A stretch of 64,000 nt of DNA from Roseibium sp. HPY-6 (GCF_040530035.1 NZ_JBEWCD010000003.1:717501-781500); one strand, 5' to 3'. Shown: positions 1-10,929, counted from the first letter of the stretch. A program made the numbers and translations. The notes: generated from the sequence alone by a model not told the origin.

Positions 1-1917
<1,917 letters not shown>

Positions 1918-1972
1918 TCATTAATCAATGCTTATCTGAAATAGACCAGTTCACGACAAAACTGCGCTTCGC

Positions 1973-2091
1973 CGGCCTGGTGGCCCCAGCGGGGAGCCCC
2001 CACCCGATCCCATCCCGAACTCGGCCGTGAAACTCCCCAGCGCCAATGGTACTGCATCTTAAGGTGTGGGAGAGTAGGTCGCCGCCAGGCC
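1973..2091 (+). rRNA. rrf: 5S ribosomal RNA
   Basis: About 119 bases lying about 55 bases after the 23S end. It carries the 5S core (cccgatcccatcccgaact followed by cggccgtgaaac) and a closing helix in which ggcctgg near 1974-1980 pairs with ccaggcc near 2086-2092. Position and order are those of an rRNA operon tail. The ends are estimated from the terminal helix, so a shift of one or two bases is possible. Confidence 0.95.
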
Positions 2092-2391
2092 TGCTAATCG
2101 CAGTGAAAATCTCTTCAACATAGCGCTCACGGCCGCATCGGGCTTCGCCCTGGCCTCCGCGAGGGCGGCCAAAAGTGGCCGGCGCGCACGTGCGCTTGCC
2201 TTCGCTGCGCTTCGGAACTCTTGTCCCTTAACAGCGCGGCATCCAAGGCAACAAAATTCCAGGGCATGCCCCAGATGGAGCAGCCCCCGCGACGCCCGCG
2301 GATCCGAAAGGATCGAGGACGCGCAAAACAAAAATGACCGGGCAAACAAAGCCCTCGCCGGAAACCTAGGTTCCCGAGCACACAAAAATAA
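2092..2391. other. 5S to tRNA spacer, no gene seen
   Basis: About 300 bases of GC-rich spacer between 5S and tRNA-fMet. It has several short self-complementary GC runs, for example around 2140-2170, but no convincing reading frame with a ribosome-binding site. It is presumably transcribed with the rRNA operon and removed during processing. Confidence 0.6.
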
Positions 2392-2468
<77 letters not shown>

Positions 2469-2476
2469 ACAAAAAC

Positions 2477-2503
2477 AGCCGCCCACACCGGGCGGCTTTT
2501 TTG
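2477..2503 (+). terminator. Rho-independent terminator of the rRNA operon
   Basis: A perfect 8-bp stem: agccgccc (2477-2484) pairs with gggcggct (2490-2497) across a 5-base loop, followed directly by a run of T. It sits nine bases after the tRNA CCA end, so it most likely ends the rRNA-tRNA transcript. Confidence 0.9.
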
Positions 2504-2611
2504 TTGGTAATGGAGACAGGACGCGGACCTTGCAAAGCGGGACCAAAAGGCCCGGTTTGCGGTTCACGACAAGGGCGAAGCCCGAAGGCGCAATGGAGCA
2601 ACGCGAACATA

Positions 2612-2631
2612 AAATCCTGCTCCCGCAACCA
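2612..2631 (+). repeat. tRNA-fMet 3'-end copy 2 (20/20 identical)
   Basis: Identical over 20 bases to 2449-2468 of the intact tRNA-fMet gene, including the encoded CCA. No tRNA body precedes it, so it is a fragment and not a second tRNA. Such copies are typically left where an element integrated into the 3' end of a tRNA gene. It is followed by a long perfect hairpin at 2636-2675. Confidence 0.9.
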
Positions 2632-2635
2632 AATT

Positions 2636-2675
2636 CGACAACAGCCTCATCCCGTAAGGGGTGAGGCTGTTGTCG
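2636..2675 (+). terminator. Long perfect stem-loop, possible terminator
   Basis: Left arm 2636-2649 pairs perfectly with 2662-2675. The pairing continues inward through ccc/ggg to a gtaa tetraloop, giving about 18 bp in all. The following bases (tattc) are only weakly T-rich, so intrinsic termination is plausible but not certain. It lies four bases after the second tRNA-end copy, where the normal rrn terminator sits relative to the real tRNA. Confidence 0.55.
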
Positions 2676-2760
2676 TATTCGGGTGGGGGATACAGGCGAA
2701 AACCTCCCCGGGCCCCATCATGGAGGACACAAGCCCGACGAAGAAGGGCAGAAAACCCCA

Positions 2761-2780
2761 AAATCCTGCTCCCGAAACCA
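2761..2780 (+). repeat. tRNA-fMet 3'-end copy 3 (19/20)
   Basis: Matches 2449-2468 at 19 of 20 positions; the difference is cccgaaacca where the tRNA has cccgcaacca. No tRNA body precedes it. It is again followed within a few bases by its own terminator-like hairpin, repeating the pattern tRNA end then terminator. Confidence 0.85.
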
Positions 2781-2785
2781 AAATC

Positions 2786-2818
2786 AGCCCGAATGGCAAA
2801 AAGCCAGCGGGCTTTTTC
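2786..2818 (+). terminator. Terminator after the third tRNA-end copy
   Basis: Stem agcccg (2786-2791) with cgggct (2808-2813), plus an inner stem tggc/gcca (2794-2797 with 2803-2806) and an aaaaa loop, then a T run. This is a good intrinsic terminator shape on the + strand. Confidence 0.75.
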
Positions 2819-2967
2819 TATGCAAGCCCTCAACGAACTCCACAATCACACGACGGGCAGCCCGTTCGCCCGGCACAAGGTCCACCGGACCTGGTGCTCA
2901 ATCGGCCTCACCTCGTCGTCCTGCGGACCATAACCTGAAGGGGGAGGGTGGAGAAGAAAGAGTTGGA

Positions 2968-3915
2968 TCATGATTTCCGGTCAATTCCCAGTTCGCTCAG
3001 AATGGGCAATTTCAGACTTGGTTTGCCGTCCATTGTCATAATCACTCCGTCTTTGACGATCATAAAAGGTTCATATCCCAACCAGCCGATGTCCCTCCCA
3101 TTGAGTATGATACGGACCTGGTCGCCCAGACCGAAGGGAACTGGATCGGGATGTTGCATCGCCTGAGGATGAAGTATTTGAACCACCTCTTCGTCGCGGT
3201 TGATATGAATTTCTGCCCGCTGACCCCTAATCAACCGGATACCTTGAGACGCGGTTATCCAGTGTTCGGCGGCTGGAGGGCGCAACATTTCCTCAAGAAC
3301 GATGTCGTTGATCATGTCGGCCAGAACCCGAATTGGATGGATGGCGTTATGGATTGTGGCGACAGACACCGGAGGGCTCTGCAGGGTGCGGCTCGAGCAC
3401 CCATGATCCCGTCGCAGAAGAACTGCAGGCATGTTGCCCGCAGCGATGGTGCCATCAATCGAGAGTGCGACAAATCCTGCATCATGATCCGGAAACCGAT
3501 CAACGACCGCATCTATGGCCATTTGGGGTGACTGACCACGTTCCATCGCAGCCAGAACATGAGCGTTCAGTGGTATGCCATCATCGGCAGGGATTTGAGG
3601 AAAGCGATGACCGGTGACAAGCCCGACACCCGGCTTCGCCGCAACGAACTGGGCCAGAGGTACGGGCCGGTTCGGACCGCTGGAAATAAGAGCAGCGAAC
3701 GGTGCTCCAAGCATGTTCTCGGGAAGTTCTTTTTGTAAAAGTCCACTTGCGCCATCTGTCTGTGTTTCTGAACGAAACAGTTGCTGATCCTTGGTCAGAA
3801 CCGCAAGACTGACAAAGCCGCCAATGGCACCTTGGCCGATCGCCTCGGTCGCACGAAGGCCTGCGAGGACGCCTGCACCTGCGTTTGGACCGGTTGCCGC
3901 TATGCCGACGGTCAT
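2968..3915 (-). CDS. Uncharacterised protein in the peptide-importer operon, possibly Ntn-hydrolase-like
   Basis: 315 residues, no signal peptide and no membrane segment. I do not recognise it with certainty; its N-terminus (TVGIAATGPNAGAGVLAGL) and the later GFVALSIDGTIAAGN stretch resemble the strands of Ntn-hydrolase-type proteins and of DUF6963-like proteins, but this is a guess. Its start overlaps the stop of the upstream fused ATPase by 4 bases (3912-3915), so it is the last gene of the importer operon. A role in processing the imported peptide or amide is inference from context. Confidence 0.7.
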   Translation of the reverse strand: MTVGIAATGPNAGAGVLAGLRATEAIGQGAIGGFVSLAVLTKDQQLFRSETQTDGASGLLQKELPENMLGAPFAALISSGPNRPVPLAQFVAAKPGVGLVTGHRFPQIPADDGIPLNAHVLAAMERGQSPQMAIDAVVDRFPDHDAGFVALSIDGTIAAGNMPAVLLRRDHGCSSRTLQSPPVSVATIHNAIHPIRVLADMINDIVLEEMLRPPAAEHWITASQGIRLIRGQRAEIHINRDEEVVQILHPQAMQHPDPVPFGLGDQVRIILNGRDIGWLGYEPFMIVKDGVIMTMDGKPSLKLPILSELGIDRKS

Positions 3916-5579
3916 GACGCCACCCAGTGACCGGGGGAAGATTCAACAAGAGGACCGGCAGGATAGCTTCCCTTCAAAGCCGGGCGCACACCTCGTTTTC
4001 GTGCAGGATCCGGGACCGGCACCACATCGATCAATGCGCGCGTATAAGGGTGGCGGGGTGCGGCAAATATCTGTGTTGTGGGTCCCAGCTCGAGAATTTT
4101 GCCGTGACGCATCACGGCGACCCTGTCGGCAATCTGGCGAACCACTGCAAGGTCATGCGAAATGAACAGCATTGTCAGTTCCTCGCCACGCTTCAGTTCC
4201 TCAAGAAGGTCAAGGATACGAGCCTGAACCGAAACATCGAGCGCGGACGTCGGTTCATCCGCGATGATCAGTGAAGGACGGGCCGCGATTGCGCGGGCAA
4301 TGGCAATGCGCTGGCGTTGGCCACCGGAAAACTCGTGCGGATAACGCCGGGCCATGTCAGCTTCGAGACCGACTTTCTCGATGAGCTGCCTGACGCGTTC
4401 GTTTCGCTCGGAACGCCGCAGCTTTTCGTGGATAATCAAAGGTTCCGCGATTGTGTGACCGACCGTCTGGCGCGGGTCGAGAGACGCATACGGATCCTGA
4501 AAGATCATCTGCACCTGCCGCCGGGCTGCGCGCAGTTCGCGGCCCTTGCAGGCCCTGAGATCCAGGCTGTTCAGCTGGATTTTGCCCTCATCTGCTTCTG
4601 TCAAACGGGCGATGACCCGGCCAAGGGTTGTTTTGCCCGATCCGCTCTCTCCAACCAGCGCCAGTGTTTCCCCCGTTCGAACGGTGAGCGAAACATGGTC
4701 GAGTGCCCGGGTCCCGTGGCTGCGAAACAGATGAGGTCCCCGGCCGTTGAAGGTCTTGTTAATGTCGCTTACCGAAAGAAGAACGTCTTGCCTGGTTTTG
4801 GTTCGCTCCCTGGCGCTGTCAATGCGGGGGACCGCTTTGAGCAAAGTACGCGTGTAATCTGCTCTGGGGGTTTTGAAGATCCGGGTCACCGGACCATGCT
4901 CGACGGCTTGTCCCGATTTCATCACCAGGACCGTGTCGGACATTTCGGCAACCACCCCCATGTCGTGGGTGATCAGTATGAGACCGATGCCTGTCTCGGC
5001 AACGATTTCGCGCAAGAGGTCCAGGATCTGAGCCTGAACCGTAACATCCAGAGCTGTTGTGGGCTCGTCTGCAATCAGAACGCGGGGCCCGAGCAGCATC
5101 ATCATTGCAATGACGACCCGCTGACGCATTCCACCGGACAGTTCGTGCGGAAACTGCCGCATCCGCATCTCAGGCTGAGGGATGCCGACCCGGTCAAGCA
5201 TCGTGACAGCTCTGCGCCGTGCTTCCTTTGGATCACAGATTTCGTGGCTCAGGAGTGCTTCTGTTAACTGAAGCCCGATGTTCAACACCGGGGTCAGCGC
5301 GGTCATCGGTTCCTGGAAGATCAGTCCGATCCCTGTGCCCCGCGGTGGTACAACACCGGGACCTAGCAGATCAGCTCCGTCGAACTCCGCGCGGCCGGTT
5401 GCTGTGGCCGCTGGTGGCAACAATCCCATGAGTGCTTTTGCAGTCATGCTCTTGCCAGAACCGCTTTCTCCAACAACAGACAGAACTTCTTCGACCTTCA
5501 GGTCGAAACTGATGCCTTCGACCAGGGCACGCGTTCCTATGTGAACCGCTAGATCGCGAACGGAGAGGAGCGCATTCAT
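3912..5579 (-). CDS. Peptide-type ABC importer, fused double ATPase (DppD-DppF type)
   Basis: 555 residues with two complete ABC ATPase domains that energise import through the two permeases encoded upstream. Domain 1 has Walker A GESGSGKS at 37-44, signature LSGGMRQR at 147-154 and Walker B around 167-175. Domain 2 has Walker A GESGSGKT at 309-316, signature FSGGQRQR at 416-423 and Walker B around 437-444. Each domain ends in the oligopeptide-transporter-type tail (YTRTLLKAVP and YTRALIDVVP). Fusion of the D and F subunits is known in the YejF/GsiA group. It overlaps its neighbours by 4 bases on both sides. The substrate cannot be read from the ATPase. Confidence 0.94.
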   Translation of the reverse strand: MNALLSVRDLAVHIGTRALVEGISFDLKVEEVLSVVGESGSGKSMTAKALMGLLPPAATATGRAEFDGADLLGPGVVPPRGTGIGLIFQEPMTALTPVLNIGLQLTEALLSHEICDPKEARRRAVTMLDRVGIPQPEMRMRQFPHELSGGMRQRVVIAMMMLLGPRVLIADEPTTALDVTVQAQILDLLREIVAETGIGLILITHDMGVVAEMSDTVLVMKSGQAVEHGPVTRIFKTPRADYTRTLLKAVPRIDSARERTKTRQDVLLSVSDINKTFNGRGPHLFRSHGTRALDHVSLTVRTGETLALVGESGSGKTTLGRVIARLTEADEGKIQLNSLDLRACKGRELRAARRQVQMIFQDPYASLDPRQTVGHTIAEPLIIHEKLRRSERNERVRQLIEKVGLEADMARRYPHEFSGGQRQRIAIARAIAARPSLIIADEPTSALDVSVQARILDLLEELKRGEELTMLFISHDLAVVRQIADRVAVMRHGKILELGPTTQIFAAPRHPYTRALIDVVPVPDPARKRGVRPALKGSYPAGPLVESSPGHWVAS

Positions 5580-6442
5580 TTCCGTTCCACCGGGTCAAGG
5601 CTCGTCCGCAATCCGTCGCCGAGAAGATTGAAGCCGAGGACTGTAACGGCAATCGCCAATCCGGGGATTGTCATCAACCATGGTGCGCGGTTGATGTAGT
5701 CGCGCGATCCGGCGAGCATGTATCCCCATTCCGAAGTTGGTGGCTGCGCACCGAGGCCGAGGAAACTGAGGCCTGCCGCAGCCAGGATGGCAGTCGAAAC
5801 GCCCAGGGTCGCAACAACAATCATCGTTGGCAGAACATTTGGCAGGAGATGCGTGAGAACCAGACGGGCAGGGCCGGCGCCTGCGGCAATGCTTGCCTCA
5901 AAATAAGGTTTCGACGTTTCGACAAGCGCTGCCGAGTAACAGGTTCGCGCATAGAAGGGTACGCCGGCAACCCCGACTGCAATAACGGCGTTCTGCAGGC
6001 TGGGGCCCAGAACGGCAACGAAACTGAGCGCGATCAGCGTTTCCGTGAAGGAAAAGAGCACATCAGTACCACGCATGAGGATCGCCTCGATCCACCCACG
6101 GCGGAATGCGGCGATCATTCCGACCAGCATGCCGACTGTAAGCGATATGCCGACGGCAACTGCACCGATCAGAAGCGTGATGCGGCTGCCGTAGAGAATT
6201 CTGGAAAACATGTCCCGGCCAAATTCATCCGTTCCCAGAAGATACTTTCCACCTGGTGGCAGAAAGCGGCCACCGGCCCCCATCTTTGTCGGGCTGTAAG
6301 GCGCAAGCACGTCTGCAAAGCCAGCACAGAAAACAAGGGCAAGAACGATCGCTAGCCCGATCAATCCACTCGGGGAGCGCACCAACCGGCGCCAAAAGCC
6401 GGGAGGCGCGCGTTGTGTTTGAGGGTCGCTCGCCGTCTGCAT
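5576..6442 (-). CDS. Peptide-type ABC importer, permease (DppC type)
   Basis: 288 residues from the chosen ATG at 6442; an in-frame upstream extension exists but lacks a good context and overlaps the previous gene. It has an N-terminal membrane anchor after a short cytoplasmic part (LVRSPSGLIGLAIVL), the periplasmic segment with LLGTDEFGRDMFSRILYGSR that is diagnostic of the OppC/DppC family, and five further hydrophobic segments. The EAA-type loop for ATPase docking is at EASIAAGAGPARLVLTHLLP. It lies one base after the DppB stop and overlaps the ATPase gene by 4 bases. Confidence 0.94.
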   Translation of the reverse strand: MQTASDPQTQRAPPGFWRRLVRSPSGLIGLAIVLALVFCAGFADVLAPYSPTKMGAGGRFLPPGGKYLLGTDEFGRDMFSRILYGSRITLLIGAVAVGISLTVGMLVGMIAAFRRGWIEAILMRGTDVLFSFTETLIALSFVAVLGPSLQNAVIAVGVAGVPFYARTCYSAALVETSKPYFEASIAAGAGPARLVLTHLLPNVLPTMIVVATLGVSTAILAAAGLSFLGLGAQPPTSEWGYMLAGSRDYINRAPWLMTIPGLAIAVTVLGFNLLGDGLRTSLDPVERK

Positions 6443-6443
6443 G

Positions 6444-7367
6444 TCAGGCCCGCCGGATTCGCGGGTCGAGCACGGCGTAGAGCGCATCGATAGCGATCGC
6501 CACCGTGACGACGACAACGGAAAATGTCAGGATGAAACCCTGAATGATCGGATAGTCACGCTGGAAGATTGCCTCGACAGCCATGCGGCCGACACCGTTC
6601 CAGGAAAAGATGTTCTCAACGACAATTGCGCCGCCCATCATGAAGGCAAATTGCAGACCCATCATTGTTACGACCGGCAAGAGGCCGGCGCGAAGCACGT
6701 GGCGGCGCAGAACCAGGGCCTTGGGCAGCCCCTTGGCAAAAGCCGTCTGAACGTAATCCTGGCTCATCACGTCAATCATGGAAGAGCGTGTGAGCCGGGC
6801 GAAAATAGCGGCGTTTGAAAGTCCAAGTGTGAGCGCGGGCAAAATAAGGTTCAGCGGTCCGCTGCCGCTGACCGGGAGCCAACCAAGTTCAAGCGCGAAG
6901 AAGAACAAAAGCATGAGGCCCAGCCAGAAATGCGGCATGGAAATCCCCGCAATGGCCAGAACCATGAGCGAAATGTCGACAACGCTTCCCTCCCGGTAGG
7001 CCGCCAGGAAACCAATCGGGACGCCGATCAAAACGGCGATGAACATTGCGGCACATGCCAGTATCAGCGTGTTCGGCAGACGCTGCATGATCACATCGAG
7101 CACAGGTTGGCCGCCGCGAATGGTATTGCCCAGATCACCATGAAGAAGGCGCTCGATAAACATTGCGTACTGAACGGGTATGGGCCTGTCCAGGCCGAGA
7201 GATCGACGTACCTCTTCAATCTGTTCCGGGGTCGTGCCCTGGCTTTGGGCATACATTATCTGGACCGGATCCCCGGGCACTGCGTGGATCAGAAGTGTCA
7301 CGAGAATGGTCGTGATCCAGATTGTAAGCGCACCCATCGCGATCCGGGTGCCGAGAAAGCGCCACAT
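6444..7367 (-). CDS. Peptide-type ABC importer, permease (DppB type)
   Basis: 307 residues starting at MWRFLGTRIAMG (7367). It carries the OppB/DppB hallmarks: one N-terminal transmembrane helix, the periplasmic segment with GLDRPIPVQYAMFIERLLHGDLG, the EAA loop YVQTAFAKGLPKALVLRRHVL, and a C-terminus ending in YAVLDPRIRRA. It pairs with the DppC-type permease to form the translocation pore in the inner membrane. A 157-base gap with two hairpins separates it from the binding protein gene upstream in the operon. Confidence 0.94.
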   Translation of the reverse strand: MWRFLGTRIAMGALTIWITTILVTLLIHAVPGDPVQIMYAQSQGTTPEQIEEVRRSLGLDRPIPVQYAMFIERLLHGDLGNTIRGGQPVLDVIMQRLPNTLILACAAMFIAVLIGVPIGFLAAYREGSVVDISLMVLAIAGISMPHFWLGLMLLFFFALELGWLPVSGSGPLNLILPALTLGLSNAAIFARLTRSSMIDVMSQDYVQTAFAKGLPKALVLRRHVLRAGLLPVVTMMGLQFAFMMGGAIVVENIFSWNGVGRMAVEAIFQRDYPIIQGFILTFSVVVVTVAIAIDALYAVLDPRIRRA

Positions 7368-7447
7368 CTTGTCGACCCTGGAGCATCGTGCGTTCGATTG
7401 AACGCACAAAGACGCTCTACCACTTCGAATGCGACCAACTTTTGGTT

Positions 7448-7516
7448 GTTCAATCGTCCCCGATTGAACAGGTGTTGATCTGGAGGAACGCCGCCCGGAT
7501 CAGGTATCCGGGCGGC
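7448..7516 (-). promoter_or_regulatory. Two stem-loops between the binding-protein and permease genes
   Basis: Two perfect inverted repeats lie in the gap: 7490-7500 with 7506-7516 (11 bp, GC-rich, 5-base loop) and 7448-7456 with 7461-7469 (9 bp, 4-base loop). Neither is followed by a T run on the minus strand. Hairpins here commonly protect the binding-protein part of the mRNA or cause partial termination, giving excess binding protein over permease. That role is inference. Confidence 0.65.
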
Positions 7517-7524
7517 AGGCCGGC

Positions 7525-9078
7525 TCAACCGCCGAGTTTTACGTCGCTGAAATTCGGATAGACAAATGGCGCCACGAAGAAACCATCGACTTCAGGCCGG
7601 ACGGCAAAGACCCATTCCCAGCCAGGTGTGTAGAGCGGCACGTGGATCGCGTTTTCAAGGAGATACTTGAATACTTCCTGGACCTTGGCCTTGCGGGCGT
7701 CCGGATCCGTCAGCACGCGCGTTTCGTCCAGCATTGCGTCGAGCTCGGGCGAGGTGTAGCCGCGGTAAGCGCCGGGCGTGTGCCAGAGCGCGTAAAGAAT
7801 GTCAGGGTCATACCAGGACCATGTCATCATATCCATCGATCCGGTTGTGCCGGTCGTCGTTTCGTTTTCCTGACGGACCCGGGCATTGAGCGATCCGATA
7901 TCCATGATTTCGATGGATGCCTTGATGCCGACTTCTGCCAGCTGTGCCTGGAAAACTTCCCCAAGCTTCTGGCGGTTTCCGCCTGTCCAAACGAGCAAAG
8001 CGGTTTCAAGCGGCTTGTCCATGCTGTAGCCAAGCTCTGCGAGCAGCGCCTTTGATTTTTCTGGGTCATATCCCGGGCGGTACTGGGCGCAGAAGTCCTG
8101 ATCGTTGCCGAAAACACCGCGAGACACCGGGCAGTTTTCCTGAACCGACAGGTCACCATAGATCAGGCTGATCGCGGCCGCCGCATCGGTCGCATGGGCA
8201 ACCGCAAGGCGCGCGCGCTTGTCGTTGAACGGTGGCCGGTGGACGGCAAACTCCCAAAAAACGTTTTGTCCCGTGTTCTCGGCAACGATGATGTCCAGCT
8301 CACCGCTGTCCTTGATCGATGGCACATCATCAAACGGGGGTTCGGCGATATGGACTTCGCCGGTTTTCAGGGCCGCCAGCCGCGCCTGAGGTTCCGGAAC
8401 AACCGTGATGATCAGACCATCCTCATGTGGCGCCCCTGGGTTTTCAGCCAGCTTGCCGAAATTCTTGTAGTCAGGGTTCTTTTCCAGAACGATCTTGTCG
8501 CCTTTGGTCCAGGACACCAGTTTCCAGGGGCCGGAGCCAATGGCCGTGGTGGTTCCGAAGCCGTCACCGTTGCTGTCGCAAATGATCGACGAGAAGCTGT
8601 CCGCGAGGAACGGGATCATCGCCACGAAGGGTTTCTCGAGCGTGAGCTTGATGGTCAGCGGATCAATGACCTCTGCGCTTGTAATCGGACCCCAGCTGCC
8701 CTTTGTGACGCTTGGTGTTTCCTCGCTGAAGGCGGCATCTATCGTGTATTTGACATCATTCGCATCGAGCGGTGTACCGTCGTGGCACATGACGCCGTCC
8801 TGCAGGCTGAACGTATATTCCGTCCCCTCTTCGTTCGATGTCCAGGACTTCGCAAAGTGAGGTACCGGCAGGCCGTCAGCGTCCGTCGCCAGCAATGTGT
8901 CGTATAGCAGGCTCCAGACCTGGAGGGACAAGGTACTGGTGGCGCGATGCGGATCAAGGGAATCGATATCTCCGTACCGGGCCCAGACTATGTCACCGGC
9001 CGCCGCGGAGCTTGTCAAACCTGCGACAATGCCTGCCGCGCCTGCCAATCGGCGCAGGGAATTTCTTCTAAGTTTCAT
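7525..9078 (-). CDS. Peptide-type ABC importer, periplasmic binding protein (SBP_bac_5 family)
   Basis: 517 residues from ATG 9078, chosen because an AGGAG ribosome-binding site lies just upstream and a signal peptide follows immediately (basic MKLRRNSLRR, hydrophobic core, cleavage after AAAG or ASAAA). The mature part has the family landmarks YGDIDSLDPH, LLYDTLLATDADG, HFAKSWTSNEEGTEYTFSL and GSGPWKLVSWTKGD. It would capture a peptide or peptide-like ligand in the periplasm for the permeases encoded downstream. It is the first gene of the importer operon. Confidence 0.94.
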   Translation of the reverse strand: MKLRRNSLRRLAGAAGIVAGLTSSAAAGDIVWARYGDIDSLDPHRATSTLSLQVWSLLYDTLLATDADGLPVPHFAKSWTSNEEGTEYTFSLQDGVMCHDGTPLDANDVKYTIDAAFSEETPSVTKGSWGPITSAEVIDPLTIKLTLEKPFVAMIPFLADSFSSIICDSNGDGFGTTTAIGSGPWKLVSWTKGDKIVLEKNPDYKNFGKLAENPGAPHEDGLIITVVPEPQARLAALKTGEVHIAEPPFDDVPSIKDSGELDIIVAENTGQNVFWEFAVHRPPFNDKRARLAVAHATDAAAAISLIYGDLSVQENCPVSRGVFGNDQDFCAQYRPGYDPEKSKALLAELGYSMDKPLETALLVWTGGNRQKLGEVFQAQLAEVGIKASIEIMDIGSLNARVRQENETTTGTTGSMDMMTWSWYDPDILYALWHTPGAYRGYTSPELDAMLDETRVLTDPDARKAKVQEVFKYLLENAIHVPLYTPGWEWVFAVRPEVDGFFVAPFVYPNFSDVKLGG

Positions 9079-9334
9079 GTCAACATCCTCTCCTTGGAGC
9101 TGCGATGTGCTTGCCCGTGTGCGCGCCGTCCGTCGCGCGAGGCAAAGCCGCCCGTGACGCCGGAGAGCAGTCCGGCGTGCTGACATCCGTCTATTGATTT
9201 CTGGGCAGGCCCTCGAAAACGGTACGAGGCCGGGCATACTGCGTCAAAAAGAAAGCAGTTTTGACAAGATTAATTTCATTTTTGAATCGTTTGACGGTGT
9301 CTGCAGCCCACGAAACGACGCGTTTGAGTCACTT

Positions 9335-10201
9335 TCAGCCCAGGTCGCCCCACTCTGAGTGGATACCGTCGATGTATTTCAACCGGTCGACAGCATTCTG
9401 ACCGAGGCGATCCGCAACGGCCATGCACAGATAGGTCATGACCGAAACCGGAGAGGCAAGGGAGTCGAAGTAAGACAAGCCGCTGGTGCGGCATCGCAGC
9501 GTGACTTCCGCCAGTTCCGAGTTGCCGGAGCTTGTCAGGTCTGTCACGGATATCGTCCTGGCCCCGGAGAGGCGCGCGGATTGCAGGATCGAACGCAGCG
9601 TCGCCGTCCGCCGGCCGATGGCCAGTGCAAGGACGGCATCGGATGGACGGATTGAGGCAAACTCTTCCGGCACGGGAAAGCCGCCAAGCGGGATCATGCG
9701 GATGTCCGGTTTCACCTTGATGAGTTGGGCGCGTGCAAAATGTGCCAGCGGGTAGTTGTCACCAAAGCCGACGACCCAGACTTTTTCTGCCCTGGCCAGG
9801 TAGGTGACGGCATCTTTCAGTTCGTCGCCGCGAATGGCTTCGATCGTGCGGATTAGGTTCTGGACATCGGATGCAAGGTGATCGGCCAGATCACCGCGCC
9901 CACTGCGTTGTTGTATGGGTTCGGAAAAAACACGCTTGTTGTGCTGGCTGTCATTACGGCGGACGCGCGCCATACGCTGCGCGGTTTTAAAGCTTGGGAA
10001 GCCTAGACGCTTGAAAAAACGGGCCGTTGTTGCCTTGGACACGTTGGCTAGTGAAGATATCTCTTCAGCTGTGTGGAGCGCAAGACTGTCGGGGTTTTCG
10101 AGGAAATGTTCCGCCAGCAGGCGCTCGGATTTGGTGAGGTCGTCAAAGCTCTCAAGAATGCGCTCAGAGAGCCGCGCTGTCTGTACCATGGCAATCTTCA
10201 C
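9335..10201 (-). CDS. MurR/RpiR-family transcriptional regulator
   Basis: 288 residues. N-terminal HTH_6 domain (residues about 10-85, with SSLANVSKATTARFFKRLGF as the recognition region) and a C-terminal SIS sugar-phosphate-type domain (about 125-260, starting KVWVVGFGDNYPLAHF). It lies between the importer operon, 256 bases away on the same strand, and a divergent DUF1028 gene, so it probably controls both. RpiR proteins beside DUF1028 and peptide importers suggest a ligand from amino-sugar or peptide turnover, but this is inference. Confidence 0.92.
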   Translation of the reverse strand: MKIAMVQTARLSERILESFDDLTKSERLLAEHFLENPDSLALHTAEEISSLANVSKATTARFFKRLGFPSFKTAQRMARVRRNDSQHNKRVFSEPIQQRSGRGDLADHLASDVQNLIRTIEAIRGDELKDAVTYLARAEKVWVVGFGDNYPLAHFARAQLIKVKPDIRMIPLGGFPVPEEFASIRPSDAVLALAIGRRTATLRSILQSARLSGARTISVTDLTSSGNSELAEVTLRCRTSGLSYFDSLASPVSVMTYLCMAVADRLGQNAVDRLKYIDGIHSEWGDLG

Positions 10202-10272
10202 GTTTGACAGTTTCTGAAACTCTGTGAAACAAACTACTCAATAAGCAGTCAAACGCAAAGGTTCAACATGAG

Positions 10273-10929
10273 ATGACTTTCTCGATCCTGGCGCGGGACC
10301 CTGATACCGGTGCATTGGGAGGTGCCGCCGCCACAGGAAATCTGTGCGTGGGCGGCTGGGTTCTTCGGGGAAAGCCTGGCATAGGGGTCTCTGCATCCCA
10401 GGGATACTATCCAAGCACGCTTTGGGGAGAAGACGTGCTCGATGCGCTGGCAAGCGGCCTTGATCCCGACCGCGCGATCGAGCTTACCGTGAACCCGGAT
10501 GCCGGCAGAGATTCCAGACAGTTGCTCGCCCTCGATCGATTGGGCAATAGCGGCGTTTTTTCAGGGGCAGAGAACACACCGGAAGTAGCCCATTACGTAA
10601 ATCCCGACATTTGCGCAGGCGGCAACATGCTTGCCCGGAAGGAAGTGGTTAAAGCTGCCGCTGAAGCGGTGCTGGCGGGTTCAGACAGTTTTCTCTGGCG
10701 GTTGCTGTCAGGTTTGAGAGCTGGTTCCGAAGCCGGAGGTGACGCGCGCGGACTGATGTCCGCTGCAATTCTCATTTTCGTCGAAGATTTCCCGCCCATC
10801 GATCTGCGTGTTGACTACGATCCGGATCCGCTGAACGTACTGGAGCGATTGATAAGCCGCACCGAAGATCCGGACTACGTTTCTTGGATTAGGAAGCTTC
10901 CGACGCAGCGCAAACCTTTCGCACATTAG
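10273..10929 (+). CDS. DUF1028 family protein
   Basis: 218 residues. The start TFSILARDPDTGALGGAAAT and the segment GISASQGYYPSTLWGEDVLDAL-like (GVSASQGYYPSTLWGEDVLD) match the DUF1028 family, whose fold belongs to the Ntn-hydrolase superfamily. No signal peptide, so cytoplasmic. It is divergent from the RpiR regulator with a 71-base shared promoter gap. A hydrolytic role on the imported ligand is inference; the true reaction of the family is unknown to me. Confidence 0.88.
   Translation: MTFSILARDPDTGALGGAAATGNLCVGGWVLRGKPGIGVSASQGYYPSTLWGEDVLDALASGLDPDRAIELTVNPDAGRDSRQLLALDRLGNSGVFSGAENTPEVAHYVNPDICAGGNMLARKEVVKAAAEAVLAGSDSFLWRLLSGLRAGSEAGGDARGLMSAAILIFVEDFPPIDLRVDYDPDPLNVLERLISRTEDPDYVSWIRKLPTQRKPFAH

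Larger units (their letters stand above)
2504..2967. other. Non-coding region with tRNA-end copies, no gene seen
   Basis: About 460 bases with no supported gene. It contains two extra copies of the last 20 bases of tRNA-fMet (2612-2631 and 2761-2780), each followed by a hairpin. The stretches between them are reminiscent of spacer sequence, with short repeated GC runs such as gggcgaagcccgaaggcg near 2572-2590. Small open frames here are open on both strands and lack ribosome-binding sites. Confidence 0.6.
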
